Below are positions 1 through 8,649 of a stretch of 64,000 bases of DNA, piece after piece. Both the position numbers and the translations under genes were made by a program. The notes under the pieces were generated by a model, which saw only the letters and a program-made list of their open reading frames with translations, ran no database searches and was not told where the DNA came from. The stretch's first letter is position 1. Each line of letters begins with the position of its first letter. The DNA comes from a candidate division CSSED10-310 bacterium (GTDB lineage: Bacteria; CSSED10-310; JAFGJC01): the NCBI GenBank assembly GCA_016927905.1, contig JAFGLW010000016.1, positions 1-64,000 of the forward strand. Direction: 5' to 3'.

Positions 1-81
1 ACGCGTCATTTTTTCCTCGCTCGTGGGATTGCATACCACATGTTCACGGTGAGTGATGTCGTAGAACTTCCATGTGTCCAT
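1..81 (-). CDS. SAM-dependent methyltransferase, N-terminal fragment (cut by window edge)
   Basis: Only the first 27 codons lie inside the window. The ATG at 81 is preceded by an AAGGA-type ribosome binding site. The peptide opens MDTWKFYDITHREHVVCNP, an opening I recognise from class I SAM-dependent methyltransferases of the methyltransferase type 11 group. The glycine-rich SAM-binding motif would lie beyond the edge and cannot be checked. Substrate unknown. The gene reads away from the PIN remnant and the ispG operon on the same strand. Confidence 0.7.
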   Translation of the reverse strand, partial: MDTWKFYDITHREHVVCNPTSEEKMTR

Positions 82-209
82 GATTCTCAATCCTTTAAAG
101 GCTTAACGACGGAAATAACCCGCAGCCATTGTGCCTGGGAAACTCGGGAAGCGGTTGCTGGCGGGTTCATTTCCGTGTTAGCGCTATCATCTCTGGTTGA
201 TAATGTGAT

Positions 210-476
210 TCAAGTGAACATCCAAAAGTCTCTTGACCGCAAAATCGATAGTCCTTCGTATCCGTTCAGTTTCAAAAGATGCCGATCGCCTCTGATTATG
301 AAGTGACACCCGGATGAAAGCGCGCAAGCAAGAAACTTGTCATCGTCAGGATCGTCAGAAATAGCCCCCGGCATATTCTCAATCGAGAAAAGAATTCGAT
401 GCATCGGAGGGAATCGTCCGGGCGAAACAGAAAAAATATATCCCGACCGTCCTGACACGCCTCGAAGTCGTTTCAA
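210..476 (-). pseudogene. PIN-domain (VapC-like/PIN_3) protein remnant
   Basis: The last 50 or so residues match the C-terminal half of PIN_3-type nucleases: a DDPDDDKFLACAL segment, then a GDRHLL segment, both carrying acidic metal-site residues of this family. The N-terminal half, with the first catalytic Asp (usually in a DTNV/DTNI motif), is absent, because the space upstream is occupied by the 3' end of ispG. The first 25 to 35 residues of the open frame do not resemble the family. No antitoxin gene is visible. I read it as a decayed toxin gene. The open frame as listed may be longer than what is expressed, if anything is. Confidence 0.45.
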
Positions 477-486
477 TTTGATTTTT

Positions 487-1578
487 TCAATCTCCGCCGT
501 TCTCGGCGGCGATCCGGTCGAACTCCTCGAGCAATGCGGACAGGATTTCCGCCTCCGGGACTTTTCGTATCGGTTTGCCCTTGCGAAACAAGAGCCCCTC
601 CCCCACTCCTCCGGCTATGCCCAGATCCGCTTCCCGGGCTTCCCCGGGCCCGTTCACGGCACACCCCATCACCGCTACGCTCAACGGCACCGTCCGGTCC
701 GCCAGTTCCGCCTCGACGTCACGCGCCAGGCCGATCACGTCGATCCGAGTGCGCCCGCAGGTCGGGCAGGCGATCACCAGCGGTCCGCACCGGCGCAGAC
801 CCAGCGATTCCAGAATCCGATATCCCACCCGCACTTCTTCGACCGGATCCGCCGCCAGCGAAACCCGGATGGTATCCCCGATCCCCTCCGACAGCAGGAT
901 GCCCAGTCCGACCGCCGACCGAACGGCGCCGGTCAGGAGCGTCCCCGCTTCCGTAATGCCGATATGCAACGGAAGATCCGTCTGTCCGACGATTAGCCGG
1001 TAAGCCTGTACACCGGTTCCCACATCGCTGGACTTCAGGGAGATAACCACATCGTTGAATCCCATTTCCTGCAACACAGCTGCATTGATCCGGGCACTTT
1101 CAGCCAGGGCTTCCGCCGTCGGTCTCCCGTATTTCCTGAGCAGATGCTTTTCCAACGAACCTGCATTGACACCCACCCGGATGGGGATTCCGCGATCCGA
1201 AGCCGCCTTGACGATCTCGCGCACCTTCGATTTCGATCCGATATTACCCGGATTGATCCGCAGCTTGGCCACACCGCACTCCAGCGCTCCCATTGCCAGC
1301 CGGTGGTCGAAATGGATATCGGCCGCGATCGGCACCGGCGATTGGGCTGTGACGATTTTCAATGCCACCAGGGATCGCTCATCGGGAACGCTGACCCGCA
1401 TCAGCTCCGCACCCGCCATGGCCGCCGACCGGATCTGGTCCAGCGACGTCTCGGCATCGTGCGGATCTGTATTGGTCATGGATTGAACCAGCACCGGGTA
1501 ATCGGGTCCGATAAACCGGTCCCCGATCTTCACAGTCCGGCAGATCCGGCGCGGCCGGGTGATCCCGATGTCCGTCAT
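487..1578 (-). CDS. ispG: 4-hydroxy-3-methylbut-2-en-1-yl diphosphate synthase
   Basis: Catalyses the reductive conversion of methylerythritol cyclodiphosphate to HMBPP, the penultimate step of the MEP isoprenoid pathway, in the cytosol. The 363-residue length fits the short bacterial form without the plant-type insert. The N-terminal TIM-barrel part has the GPDYPVLVQSMTNTD segment. The C-terminal part has the 4Fe-4S cysteine motifs CPTCGR and MGCAVNGPGEA, with the conserved glutamate after the last. The start overlaps the dxr stop as ATGA, so translation is probably coupled. It is the last gene of the operon that starts at rplM. Confidence 0.97.
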   Translation of the reverse strand: MTDIGITRPRRICRTVKIGDRFIGPDYPVLVQSMTNTDPHDAETSLDQIRSAAMAGAELMRVSVPDERSLVALKIVTAQSPVPIAADIHFDHRLAMGALECGVAKLRINPGNIGSKSKVREIVKAASDRGIPIRVGVNAGSLEKHLLRKYGRPTAEALAESARINAAVLQEMGFNDVVISLKSSDVGTGVQAYRLIVGQTDLPLHIGITEAGTLLTGAVRSAVGLGILLSEGIGDTIRVSLAADPVEEVRVGYRILESLGLRRCGPLVIACPTCGRTRIDVIGLARDVEAELADRTVPLSVAVMGCAVNGPGEAREADLGIAGGVGEGLLFRKGKPIRKVPEAEILSALLEEFDRIAAENGGD

Positions 1579-2735
1579 CGCCCGAGGATCCTTTCCGCAG
1601 TTTCCTTGGCCCAGCGGTCACTTTCCAGAACCTCGCTGAGGGTCGTGACCGGTCGGACCGAATGCCGCGCCATCACCATCGCGATGATTTCCGGTATCCG
1701 CGTAAACGGTATCCTTTTGGCGACGAATGCATGAACTGCAGCTTCGTTTGCGGCGTTCAACACCGCCGGCATGGTTCCCCCCGCTTTCAATGCATCGTAT
1801 GCCAGATTCAGACATGGGAAGCGCTCGGTATCCGGCGTCCGGAAATTCAGTGCTCCCAATCCAGCCAGATTCAGCCGGGACGCTGCAAAATCCGGATGCC
1901 GTCCACCGGAAAGGGCATACAGGATGGGTAGCCGCATGTCGGGAAGGCTCATCTGCGCCATCACCGCCCCATCCCGGCATTCGATCATGGAATGGATGAT
2001 GCTTTCCGGATGGATGAGCACCGAGATGTCCGCCGGATCGATATCGAACAACCACCGGGCCTCAATCACCTCCAGGCCCTTGTTCATCAGCGTAGCCGAA
2101 TCGACGGTGATTTTCGTTCCCATGCTCCAGGTGGGATGGGTCAGTGCCTCTTCGGGAGTGACGTCATCGAGAGATATCCCCGGCCGGTTCAAAAAAGGAC
2201 CTCCGGAACAGGTCAAAATGATTTTTCGAAGATCATCCCGGTCGATCCCATTCAGGCATTGACGGATCGCGGAATGTTCGGAATCGACGGGAAACAGCTC
2301 GATCCCGGTCTTCCGCACGGTACCCGAAACGAGTTCACCAGCCGTCACCATCGTTTCCTTGTTGGCCAGTGCGATATCCAGACCGGCCTCCACCGCCACG
2401 CACGTCGGCTCCACTCCCGCGGTCCCGGATATGGCGGACAAAACCATGTCAGCCGGTGCGGATTCCCCGCGCGCGAGTGCGAGGTGTTCCGACCGGCCGG
2501 TGCCAATCCGGGCCGCCAATCCCGCGCAGGCGTCCCGGACCGGAGGGTAGAATCTTTCATCCGTGATACACACTGTTTCCGGTTTGAATGCATGGATCAG
2601 ATCGATCAGCCGCTTCGTCCGACTCCCGGTAGCGCTCATTCCGGTCACCCGAAACGATCCAGGATACTTTGATATGACATCCAGCGCCTGTTCGCCGATG
2701 GACCCGGTGCAACCGAGAACGACGATGCGTTTCAA
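1575..2735 (-). CDS. dxr: 1-deoxy-D-xylulose 5-phosphate reductoisomerase
   Basis: Converts DXP to MEP with NADPH, the first committed MEP-pathway step. The 386 residues match the family length. Visible motifs are the nucleotide-binding GCTGSIGEQALDVI near the N-terminus, ANKETMV, SEHSAI (metal and substrate site), the flexible-loop segment with HPTWSMG and the SATLMNKGLE region, and NAANEAAV near the C-terminus. It lies 10 nt downstream of cdsA and overlaps ispG by 4 nt, so two pathway steps are co-transcribed. Many bacteria have the rseP protease between dxr and later genes; here it is absent. Confidence 0.97.
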   Translation of the reverse strand: MKRIVVLGCTGSIGEQALDVISKYPGSFRVTGMSATGSRTKRLIDLIHAFKPETVCITDERFYPPVRDACAGLAARIGTGRSEHLALARGESAPADMVLSAISGTAGVEPTCVAVEAGLDIALANKETMVTAGELVSGTVRKTGIELFPVDSEHSAIRQCLNGIDRDDLRKIILTCSGGPFLNRPGISLDDVTPEEALTHPTWSMGTKITVDSATLMNKGLEVIEARWLFDIDPADISVLIHPESIIHSMIECRDGAVMAQMSLPDMRLPILYALSGGRHPDFAASRLNLAGLGALNFRTPDTERFPCLNLAYDALKAGGTMPAVLNAANEAAVHAFVAKRIPFTRIPEIIAMVMARHSVRPVTTLSEVLESDRWAKETAERILGR

Positions 2736-2745
2736 TTCACGACCT

Positions 2746-3579
2746 TCATCCCGGCCATGCGATTGAAGCGAAGATATAAAAAAACGGGGACGTGAACAGC
2801 AGATTATCCAGTCGATCGAGAAAGCCGCCGTGCCCGGGTATCAGAAAACCCGAATCCTTCACGGCAGCGGTCCGTTTGAGAATGGATATGAAAAGATCGC
2901 CGACATGAGCCAGAACAATGAGAGCGGGTGTGACCGCGATGACATGCCAAAGCGGGAACGGATAGGACCAGATATGATATGCGGCGGTACCGCCGATCCA
3001 TCCGGCCGCGACTGCGCCGGCAAAGCCCTCGACGGTTTTATTGGGAGAAACAAGTGGGCAGAGTTTGTGTTTCCCCAGCGAACGCCCGATATGCATGGCC
3101 CCGGCATCACCGGTCCACACGGTTGCCAAAAGCAGAAAGATCAGGTTTCTTGAATCCGCCGAAAAACCCGTTTCCCGGATCAGGATCAGCGCACCGCCAC
3201 CCCAGCATATCAGCACCGGAAGAAGCAGCAGAAGTCCGGCCAAACAGGCGGCTTCTGACATGGAATTTCTGGGTGCTGCGATCGTATAAGCGCAAATACC
3301 CGCCGTCATGATCAAGATACAGGCATATCCTATGCTTGCCGGGCCGCCCCGAGCGATCATGACCAGGCTTCCCACGGCAATGAAACCGTTAACCATTCCA
3401 AACACCACGGGTATCCGGACAAGAAACTTGCGGGTGATAAATAGCGCTTCCGAAAGAGCCAGAAGAAACGCAGCCGCGATCACCATGTCGAAACTCCAGG
3501 ACGGAGAATGCTGGATCAGCAGAACCAACAAAGGCAGCACCAGGATTGCGGTCAGATACCGCAGTGCCATGTTTTTCAT
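2746..3579 (-). CDS. cdsA: Phosphatidate cytidylyltransferase (CDP-diglyceride synthase)
   Basis: Integral membrane enzyme making CDP-diacylglycerol from phosphatidic acid and CTP. The 277-residue protein is a series of hydrophobic segments. Near its C-terminal third it carries the family signature: WTGDAGAMHIGRSLGKHK followed by SPNKTVEGFAGA, with the metal-binding aspartate and the S-P-x-K-T-x-E-G core. Its start overlaps the stop of uppS by 4 nt. The order uppS-cdsA-dxr is common in bacteria and supports the assignment. Confidence 0.95.
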   Translation of the reverse strand: MKNMALRYLTAILVLPLLVLLIQHSPSWSFDMVIAAAFLLALSEALFITRKFLVRIPVVFGMVNGFIAVGSLVMIARGGPASIGYACILIMTAGICAYTIAAPRNSMSEAACLAGLLLLLPVLICWGGGALILIRETGFSADSRNLIFLLLATVWTGDAGAMHIGRSLGKHKLCPLVSPNKTVEGFAGAVAAGWIGGTAAYHIWSYPFPLWHVIAVTPALIVLAHVGDLFISILKRTAAVKDSGFLIPGHGGFLDRLDNLLFTSPFFYIFASIAWPG

Positions 3580-4346
3580 TCCCGGTCCTCCTCCGTATGC
3601 ACACCCCCGTATCTCCGGTCCCGTTGCTGATAGGAAAGTATGGCCCGTTTCAGATCACGTTTGGAGAAGTTCGGCCAGAGCACATTTGTGAAATGCAATT
3701 CGGCATAGGAATTCTGCCAGAGCAGAAAATTGGACAACCGGTATTCGCCGCTTGTTCGTATGGTCAGATCGGGATCGGGCAGTCCGGCCGTATACAGGTG
3801 GGATTCGAACCGTTCCAGAGTGATATCCGAAACACCGATCAATCCCCGATCAACCTCCCCGGCGATCCGCCTGCAGGCTCGCAGGATTTCCTCCCTGCCG
3901 GAATAACCCAGTGCCAGGTTCAGTATGAGTTTGGTGCATCCGGTTGTTTCGCGGACAGTTTTCCGGAGTTCGGTTTGAACGTTGGCGGGAAAACTGGACA
4001 GGTCGCCGCTGAGCCAAAGTTTCACACCGTTTTTAACCAGTATGGCTCTTTGAGACATCAGGTTACTGTAAAGCAATTCCATGAGTGAATTGATTTCACT
4101 GGCAGGACGGGACCAGTTCTCCAGAGAGAAGGTGTAAAGGGTCAGAACTTCGACGCCCAGTTCAACACATGCCTTCATGACCCGTTCGATGGATTTGACT
4201 CCTGCCCGGTGTCCGATCGAGCGGGGTAATCCGCGGCGTTTTGCCCACCGTCCGTTTCCATCCATTATGATGGCGATATGCCGGGGAATATTTGCCGGAT
4301 CGATTTCGTTGTGATCCGCATCGGTATTTGGGTATCGGGAAATCAT
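3576..4346 (-). CDS. uppS: Undecaprenyl diphosphate synthase (cis-prenyltransferase)
   Basis: Extends farnesyl diphosphate with isopentenyl diphosphate to make the C55 lipid carrier for peptidoglycan and LPS. The IAIIMDGNGRWAKRRG motif carries the catalytic Asp. SFSLENW-type (TFSLENWSRP) and DLTIRTSGEYRLSNFLLWQ motifs, with the conserved Arg residues that hold the diphosphate, follow in the family order. The length of 256 residues is normal. A 12-residue acidic N-terminal lead precedes the conserved block. It sits 6 nt downstream of frr. Confidence 0.97.
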   Translation of the reverse strand: MISRYPNTDADHNEIDPANIPRHIAIIMDGNGRWAKRRGLPRSIGHRAGVKSIERVMKACVELGVEVLTLYTFSLENWSRPASEINSLMELLYSNLMSQRAILVKNGVKLWLSGDLSSFPANVQTELRKTVRETTGCTKLILNLALGYSGREEILRACRRIAGEVDRGLIGVSDITLERFESHLYTAGLPDPDLTIRTSGEYRLSNFLLWQNSYAELHFTNVLWPNFSKRDLKRAILSYQQRDRRYGGVHTEEDRE

Positions 4347-4352
4347 ATCCGG

Positions 4353-4910
4353 TCAAGTATTGAGGATTTCGTCTTCCTTGTCTACTCCAACTTTATCGAT
4401 TTTTTCGATATATTCATCGGTGATTTCCTGAATGTCGTCGTAACCCTTGTGGGCTTCATCTTCGGAAATCTCTTTTTCCTTCAAAAATTCCTTCAGGTTT
4501 TCGTTGGCATCCCGGCGGATATTGCGGATTGCGACCCGGCCCTCTTCAGTCAGTTTTTTCACCAGTTTCACCAGTTGCTGCCGCCGCTCCTCAGTCAAAG
4601 GCGGAACGCTCAGACGGATGATTTTGCCGTCGGAGTTCGGTTGAAGGCCCAGGTCGCTTTTCAAAATGGCGCGCTCGATATTCGGAAGTGCGGAAGCGTC
4701 CCAAGGCTGGATCACGATGAGTGCCGGTTCCGGAACGGCTATTTTGGCCATCTGCTTGATGGGTGTGGGTGTTCCGTAATAATCTATTCGGATATTGTCC
4801 AGCAGACCGGCAGATGCCCGTCCGGTGCGAATGGTGGAGAACTGGCGCTTGTAGTGTTCTATGGTTTCAATCATCCGTTGTTTTGCATCATCAACGACTT
4901 CCGAGATCAT
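4353..4910 (-). CDS. frr: Ribosome recycling factor
   Basis: Splits post-termination ribosomes together with EF-G. The 185-residue length is exactly that of the family. The conserved IRTGRASAGLLD segment (helix 1 of the three-helix bundle) and the VPPLTEERRQQLVK segment are present, and the C-terminal helix is rich in charged residues as expected. It lies between pyrH (10 nt gap) and uppS (6 nt gap) in the classic tsf-pyrH-frr-uppS order, so the identity is not in doubt. Confidence 0.97.
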   Translation of the reverse strand: MISEVVDDAKQRMIETIEHYKRQFSTIRTGRASAGLLDNIRIDYYGTPTPIKQMAKIAVPEPALIVIQPWDASALPNIERAILKSDLGLQPNSDGKIIRLSVPPLTEERRQQLVKLVKKLTEEGRVAIRNIRRDANENLKEFLKEKEISEDEAHKGYDDIQEITDEYIEKIDKVGVDKEDEILNT

Positions 4911-4920
4911 GGCTCAATCC

Positions 4921-5637
4921 TCATGAAATCAAGGTCCCGAGTTCCGGATTCGTGACGACCTTGAACAGATTGCCCGGAACGGTCATGTTGAAAATGCGTA
5001 CCGGGAGATTGTGGTCGCGGCACAGGGTGATTGATGTGAGATCCATCACCTTGAGACGCCCGGCGATCACATCGTCATAGGATACCGACCGAAGCAATTC
5101 GGCATCCGGATCTATTGCCGGATCTTGGGAATGAACCCCTTCAACCTTTGTTCCTTTAATCAGCACTTCTGCTTTGATTTCCAGCGCCCGCAGCGCCGCG
5201 GCGGTATCGGTCGAGAAATAGGGTCTTCCTGTCCCGCCGCAGAACACAACAACCGCGCCCTCACCGAGTCTTGTCCGGGCCTTTGAGGCGCTGAATTCCG
5301 GTAGAATCCCCGGAACGGGCCAAGCCGACATGACGTCGGCATCCAATCCTCCGGTCCGGCAGAATTCGGTCAAGGCGATCCCGTTGATCATGGTGGCCAG
5401 CATTCCCATGGCATCCGCGGGGATTCTGTCGAGTTTGAAATGCTCCGCACGATACCCTCGGAAAATGTTCCCGCCGCCACATACGATGCCAACTTGAATG
5501 TTCTCCCGAACCAGCGAGGTCAGTTCCCGGATCAGCCGCTGTGCGGCCTGGGGATCGAAACCACCTCCGAACCCGCCCAGAACCTCCCCGGAAATCTTGA
5601 GGAGGATTCGCCGGTAGAGTGGTTTCGGAGAGTCCAT
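4921..5637 (-). CDS. pyrH: UMP kinase
   Basis: Phosphorylates UMP to UDP using ATP; amino-acid-kinase fold, cytosolic. The N-terminal RILLKISGEVLGG motif binds phosphate, and VGIVCGGGNIFRGY is the second glycine-rich loop. The segment RIPADAMGMLATMINGIAL is typical of bacterial PyrH, as is the D-P-A (SQDPAIDPDAELL) region. The length of 238 residues is usual. The gene is 14 nt downstream of tsf, within the ribosomal/isoprenoid operon. Confidence 0.97.
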   Translation of the reverse strand: MDSPKPLYRRILLKISGEVLGGFGGGFDPQAAQRLIRELTSLVRENIQVGIVCGGGNIFRGYRAEHFKLDRIPADAMGMLATMINGIALTEFCRTGGLDADVMSAWPVPGILPEFSASKARTRLGEGAVVVFCGGTGRPYFSTDTAAALRALEIKAEVLIKGTKVEGVHSQDPAIDPDAELLRSVSYDDVIAGRLKVMDLTSITLCRDHNLPVRIFNMTVPGNLFKVVTNPELGTLIS

Positions 5638-5651
5638 ATCCGGTGTATCTC

Positions 5652-6245
5652 CTATTCTCCCAAACTGATCCGGACGAATTTCCCCACCCGGATGTTTTCA
5701 CCGAACCTGGATATGGCGTTCTTCACGTAATCCCCGACGGTGATATCGTCCTGCTTGACGAACTGCTGATTGAGCAGACATACCTGCTGGTGAAATTTGG
5801 TGAGTTTTCCTTCCACGATTTTATCCACGATGTTGGCAGGTTTACCCATTGCCGCCACCTGTTCCCGGTATATTGACCGTTCATGTTCCAGAACATCTTC
5901 CGGAATGGAGTCCGGATCCAGGTACAGGGGTCCTATGGATGCGATATGCATCGCGATATCCTTTGCGAATTCCTGAAAATCGGGTGTTTTGGCCACAAAA
6001 TCGGTTTCGCAGAAGATCTCCACCAGAACACCCAGTTTGTTGGAATGATGGAGATAACAGCCGACGACTCCCTCAGAAGTCGCGCGGTGGGCTTTCTTGG
6101 AGGCATCTGCCAGGCCTTTTCGTCTGAGGTATTCGACGGCTTTATCGATGTCCCCGCTGGTTTCGATCAAAGCCTCCTTGCATTTCATGATTCCCAGACC
6201 GGTTTTGGATCGCAGGTCCTGAATCATTGCGGTTGTGATTTGCAT
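5652..6245 (-). CDS. tsf: Elongation factor Ts (short form)
   Basis: Guanine nucleotide exchange factor for EF-Tu. The N-terminal UBA-like domain has KTGLGIMKCKEAL and the core has ETDFVAKTPDFQEFAKDIA, the segment that inserts into EF-Tu. At 197 residues it is the short type, about 80 to 90 residues shorter than the E. coli protein. Known short forms work as dimers or with one core repeat, so this is not a truncation. It follows rpsB after only 2 nt, the usual rpsB-tsf pair. Confidence 0.96.
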   Translation of the reverse strand: MQITTAMIQDLRSKTGLGIMKCKEALIETSGDIDKAVEYLRRKGLADASKKAHRATSEGVVGCYLHHSNKLGVLVEIFCETDFVAKTPDFQEFAKDIAMHIASIGPLYLDPDSIPEDVLEHERSIYREQVAAMGKPANIVDKIVEGKLTKFHQQVCLLNQQFVKQDDITVGDYVKNAISRFGENIRVGKFVRISLGE

Positions 6246-6247
6246 GA

Positions 6248-7348
6248 TTATTCCCCCTCTTTTCCGGCGTCCGCACTGGGTTGATCCGGATCAGCTTCTG
6301 CCTGTTTATCCGGAGCATCGGATTCGGATGATTCCTTCTGATCCGGGTCTTTCTTTCCCGATGTTTTCACCTGCCTGGCCGGTTTCTCTTTCCCGGCCGG
6401 TGGTTTCGGTTTCTGGGTTTCGCCGGTGGTTTCGGTTTCAGCCGTATTCCCGGTTCGTTCCCTGGCCGTCCTGGATGCGGCCGCCGCCCTGGGTTTCCCG
6501 GCCGGTCTGGAAGCTTTCTGCTTCTTCACCGGAGCGGCTTCCACCTTATTCTCCTCAATCATTTCCTCTTCCTGTGCAGCTGCAGCTTTTGCCGCCGCAG
6601 CCGCTGCTTTGGAAGCGGCGATTTTTTCCATTCTTTCCCGCTCGATGATGGTCATTCTGGATTTGTATATTTCCTTGCCTTCAATAGCCGAATCGGCGAC
6701 CTGAGAAGTGATCAGCCGGATAGCCCGGATGGCATCGTCGTTCCCGGGAATGGGAAACTGAATCTCCTGGGGATCTGAATTGGTATCCACGATCGCCACC
6801 ACGGGAATTCCCAGCTTGTTGGCTTCCCTGACCGCAATCTGTTCCTTTTTGGTATCGATGATGAACACCACACCGGGAAGTTCGTTCATGTCATGTATCC
6901 CGTTCAGATTCCGTTCCAGTTTCATGCGTTCTTTTTCCAGCCGCTGGATTTCTTTCTTGCCCAGATCTTTGTATCCGCCGCCGTCCCGGAGATCGGTCAG
7001 GTAATCCCATCGAAGAACCGATTTTTTGATGGTCATGAAATTGGTCAGCATGCCGCCCAGCCATCGATGGGTAACATAATACATGCTGCTTCTGAGCGCT
7101 TCCTCTTCGATGACCTGCTGGGATTGTTTCTTGGTTCCGACGAACAGAACGCTGGCACCCTGGGAACAGGCGTCCCGGACATAATCGCAAGCTTCCTGGA
7201 ATTTTCTCATCGTCTTCTGAAGATCGATGATGTAAATTCCGTTTCGTTCACCGAATATGTATGGTTTCATCTTGGGGTTCCAGCGATTGGTCTGATGGCC
7301 GAAATGAACCCCGGCTTCCAGCAACTGGCGCATTGTTACGCTTGGCAC
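6248..7348 (-). CDS. rpsB: 30S ribosomal protein S2 with a long C-terminal tail
   Basis: Small-subunit ribosomal protein. I place the start at GTG 7348, because AAGGAGGAA lies 7 nt upstream and the peptide then reads [19 protein letters not shown], the conserved S2 opening; a longer frame upstream has no such signal. Residues 1 to about 240 are ordinary S2 ([12 protein letters not shown], the GTKKQ and [11 protein letters not shown] motifs, [10 protein letters not shown]). The last 120 or so residues are low complexity: an Ala-rich helix, then Lys/Pro/Glu-rich sequence. S2 is usually about 230 to 260 residues; this one is 366. tsf follows after 2 nt. Confidence 0.96.
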   Translation of the reverse strand: MPSVTMRQLLEAGVHFGHQTNRWNPKMKPYIFGERNGIYIIDLQKTMRKFQEACDYVRDACSQGASVLFVGTKKQSQQVIEEEALRSSMYYVTHRWLGGMLTNFMTIKKSVLRWDYLTDLRDGGGYKDLGKKEIQRLEKERMKLERNLNGIHDMNELPGVVFIIDTKKEQIAVREANKLGIPVVAIVDTNSDPQEIQFPIPGNDDAIRAIRLITSQVADSAIEGKEIYKSRMTIIERERMEKIAASKAAAAAAKAAAAQEEEMIEENKVEAAPVKKQKASRPAGKPRAAAASRTARERTGNTAETETTGETQKPKPPAGKEKPARQVKTSGKKDPDQKESSESDAPDKQAEADPDQPSADAGKEGE

Positions 7349-7392
7349 TTGCGTGTTCCTCCTTCGGGTTGTTCCACGATACGCTTCATCTT

Positions 7393-7430
7393 CCGTTTCG
7401 GACCGGATTTTACCGGGCACCCTGAAACGG
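7393..7430 (-). ncRNA. Possible structured leader of rpsB-tsf
   Basis: The 135-nt gap between rpsI and rpsB contains a nested inverted repeat on the minus strand: CCGTTTC pairs with GAAACGG, and inside it CCGG pairs with CCGG around TAAAAT. It lies about 30 nt upstream of the rpsB ribosome binding site. rpsB leaders in several bacteria fold into a structure bound by S2 for autoregulation. That this one does so is inference. A second small hairpin (7461-7477, CGGGAT/ATCCCG) sits just after the rpsI stop. Confidence 0.4.
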
Positions 7431-7483
7431 AATCCACATATCTGAGAATTAATACTGCATCGGGATACTCGATCCCGCAATCA

Positions 7484-7879
7484 TTACCGTTTTGAAAACT
7501 GGAACCGAGCTCTGGCACCGCGCTGTCCGTATTTTTTCCGCTCGACCTGGCGGGGATCCCGGGTCAAAAATCCGGCTTTCTTCAGTGCCGGCCTGAGATT
7601 GATGTCGTATTCGACCAGAGCTCTTGAAATGCCGTGCCGGAGTGCGCCGGCCTGCCCGGAGTTTCCTCCCCCTTTGATGAGGGCATAAACGTCGAATTTC
7701 CCGGTTGCAGAAGTCAGTTCGAAGGGTTGTGCGATCACCATCTGAAGCGTCTGCCGCTTGAAATACTGCTCGGCCTCCAGACCGTTGATGCTGTATTTGC
7801 CTGTTCCCGGTTTGATCCACACGCGCGCTACGGATGTTTTCCGCCTGCCCGTTCCATAATATTTTTCCTGCTGACTCAC
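7484..7879 (-). CDS. rpsI: 30S ribosomal protein S9
   Basis: Small-subunit protein whose C-terminal tail reaches the P-site tRNA. The N-terminal [15 protein letters not shown] motif and the [19 protein letters not shown] segment are typical, and the protein ends in the universal SKR. The length of 131 residues is standard. It follows rplM by 15 nt, the usual L13-S9 pair. The 135-nt gap after it is the largest inside the operon and may hold a regulatory site for rpsB. Confidence 0.97.
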   Translation of the reverse strand: MSQQEKYYGTGRRKTSVARVWIKPGTGKYSINGLEAEQYFKRQTLQMVIAQPFELTSATGKFDVYALIKGGGNSGQAGALRHGISRALVEYDINLRPALKKAGFLTRDPRQVERKKYGQRGARARFQFSKR

Positions 7880-7894
7880 GTACCCAGCCTCCTG

Positions 7895-8356
7895 TTATTC
7901 CCTGACCTTGATGAACTTTTCCCCGGACACTTCGATCGATGTCGGTTGCTGTGCCTGATGGGGATGATCCGAACCGGCATATACCTTCATTTTCTTGAGC
8001 AGTTTTCGTCCCAGCTTATTCTTGGGCAGCATCCCCCGAACCGCGCTGATCATCACCCGGTCCGGATGGTTCTGCAGCAATCTTTCGGCATTGATCTCGC
8101 TCATTCCTCCGAGATATCCGGAATGACGATAATACATTTTCCGGGCCATTTTCTGGCCGGTCAACCGGATTTTGTCTGCATTCAGAATGATAATATGATC
8201 ACCCAGATCGACATGGGGCGTATAATCCGGACGGTGTTTCCCCCTCAGGATGAACGCCGCCATCGATGCAATTCGACCCACCGGCTGCTGGGCTGCATCC
8301 AGAATATACCATACCGGCCTGATATCCTCTTTCTTTGCAAACCGCGTCGTTTTCAT
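7895..8356 (-). CDS. rplM: 50S ribosomal protein L13
   Basis: Early-assembling large-subunit protein. Conserved segments are WYILDAAQQPVGRIAS, GDHIIILNADKI, YYRHSGYLGG and the VRGMLPKNKLGR motif. I choose the ATG at 8356 (153 residues), giving MKTTRFAKKEDIRPVWYILDA, which matches the family opening; an upstream extension in frame adds nothing conserved. An AAGGAG lies 13 nt upstream, slightly far. A TTG directly before the ATG is an alternative. It is the first gene of the ten-gene operon; a consensus promoter lies 60 nt upstream. Confidence 0.97.
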   Translation of the reverse strand: MKTTRFAKKEDIRPVWYILDAAQQPVGRIASMAAFILRGKHRPDYTPHVDLGDHIIILNADKIRLTGQKMARKMYYRHSGYLGGMSEINAERLLQNHPDRVMISAVRGMLPKNKLGRKLLKKMKVYAGSDHPHQAQQPTSIEVSGEKFIKVRE

Positions 8357-8416
8357 CAATCGAATCCATCTCCTTGTCAAGATCCATCTGCCCCAGCGCG
8401 GGCACACGAACTGGCT

Positions 8417-8445
8417 ATGTTATAGTCAAGCCAAAGCACTGTCAA
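8417..8445 (-). promoter_or_regulatory. Sigma-70-type promoter for rplM operon
   Basis: On the minus strand TTGACA (8445-8440) is followed after 17 nt by TAACAT (8422-8417); an overlapping TATAAC at 15 nt spacing is also possible. It lies about 60 nt before the rplM start and is the only good promoter-like match in the gap between pagL and rplM. The rest of the 8408-8649 gap shows nothing else I can name. Confidence 0.6.
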
Positions 8446-8649
8446 GTGAAATTCATACGAACGCCCGTCGTCATCCTGAAAACCGGTTGTCCGATAGGAG
8501 TCCATTAAAGAATCCCCTTTGAATTCGCAATCATCGAGTTGCCCTTTTCCGTACTATAGCTTGCCGGTTGTCATCCGTAAGTGAAGGCGATTTTTCGGAA
8601 TCGTTTTCTGATCCGTTTTGTTTCCGAGCGATGTCCGTGGCGAAAATCG

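Noticed and set aside
40-306. Plus-strand 88-codon open frame at the left edge
   Set aside because: It lies opposite the methyltransferase start and the PIN remnant, and its translation resembles nothing.
7349-7480. 44-residue N-terminal extension of S2
   Set aside because: The extension is not conserved, and a strong ribosome binding site stands right before the GTG at 7348.
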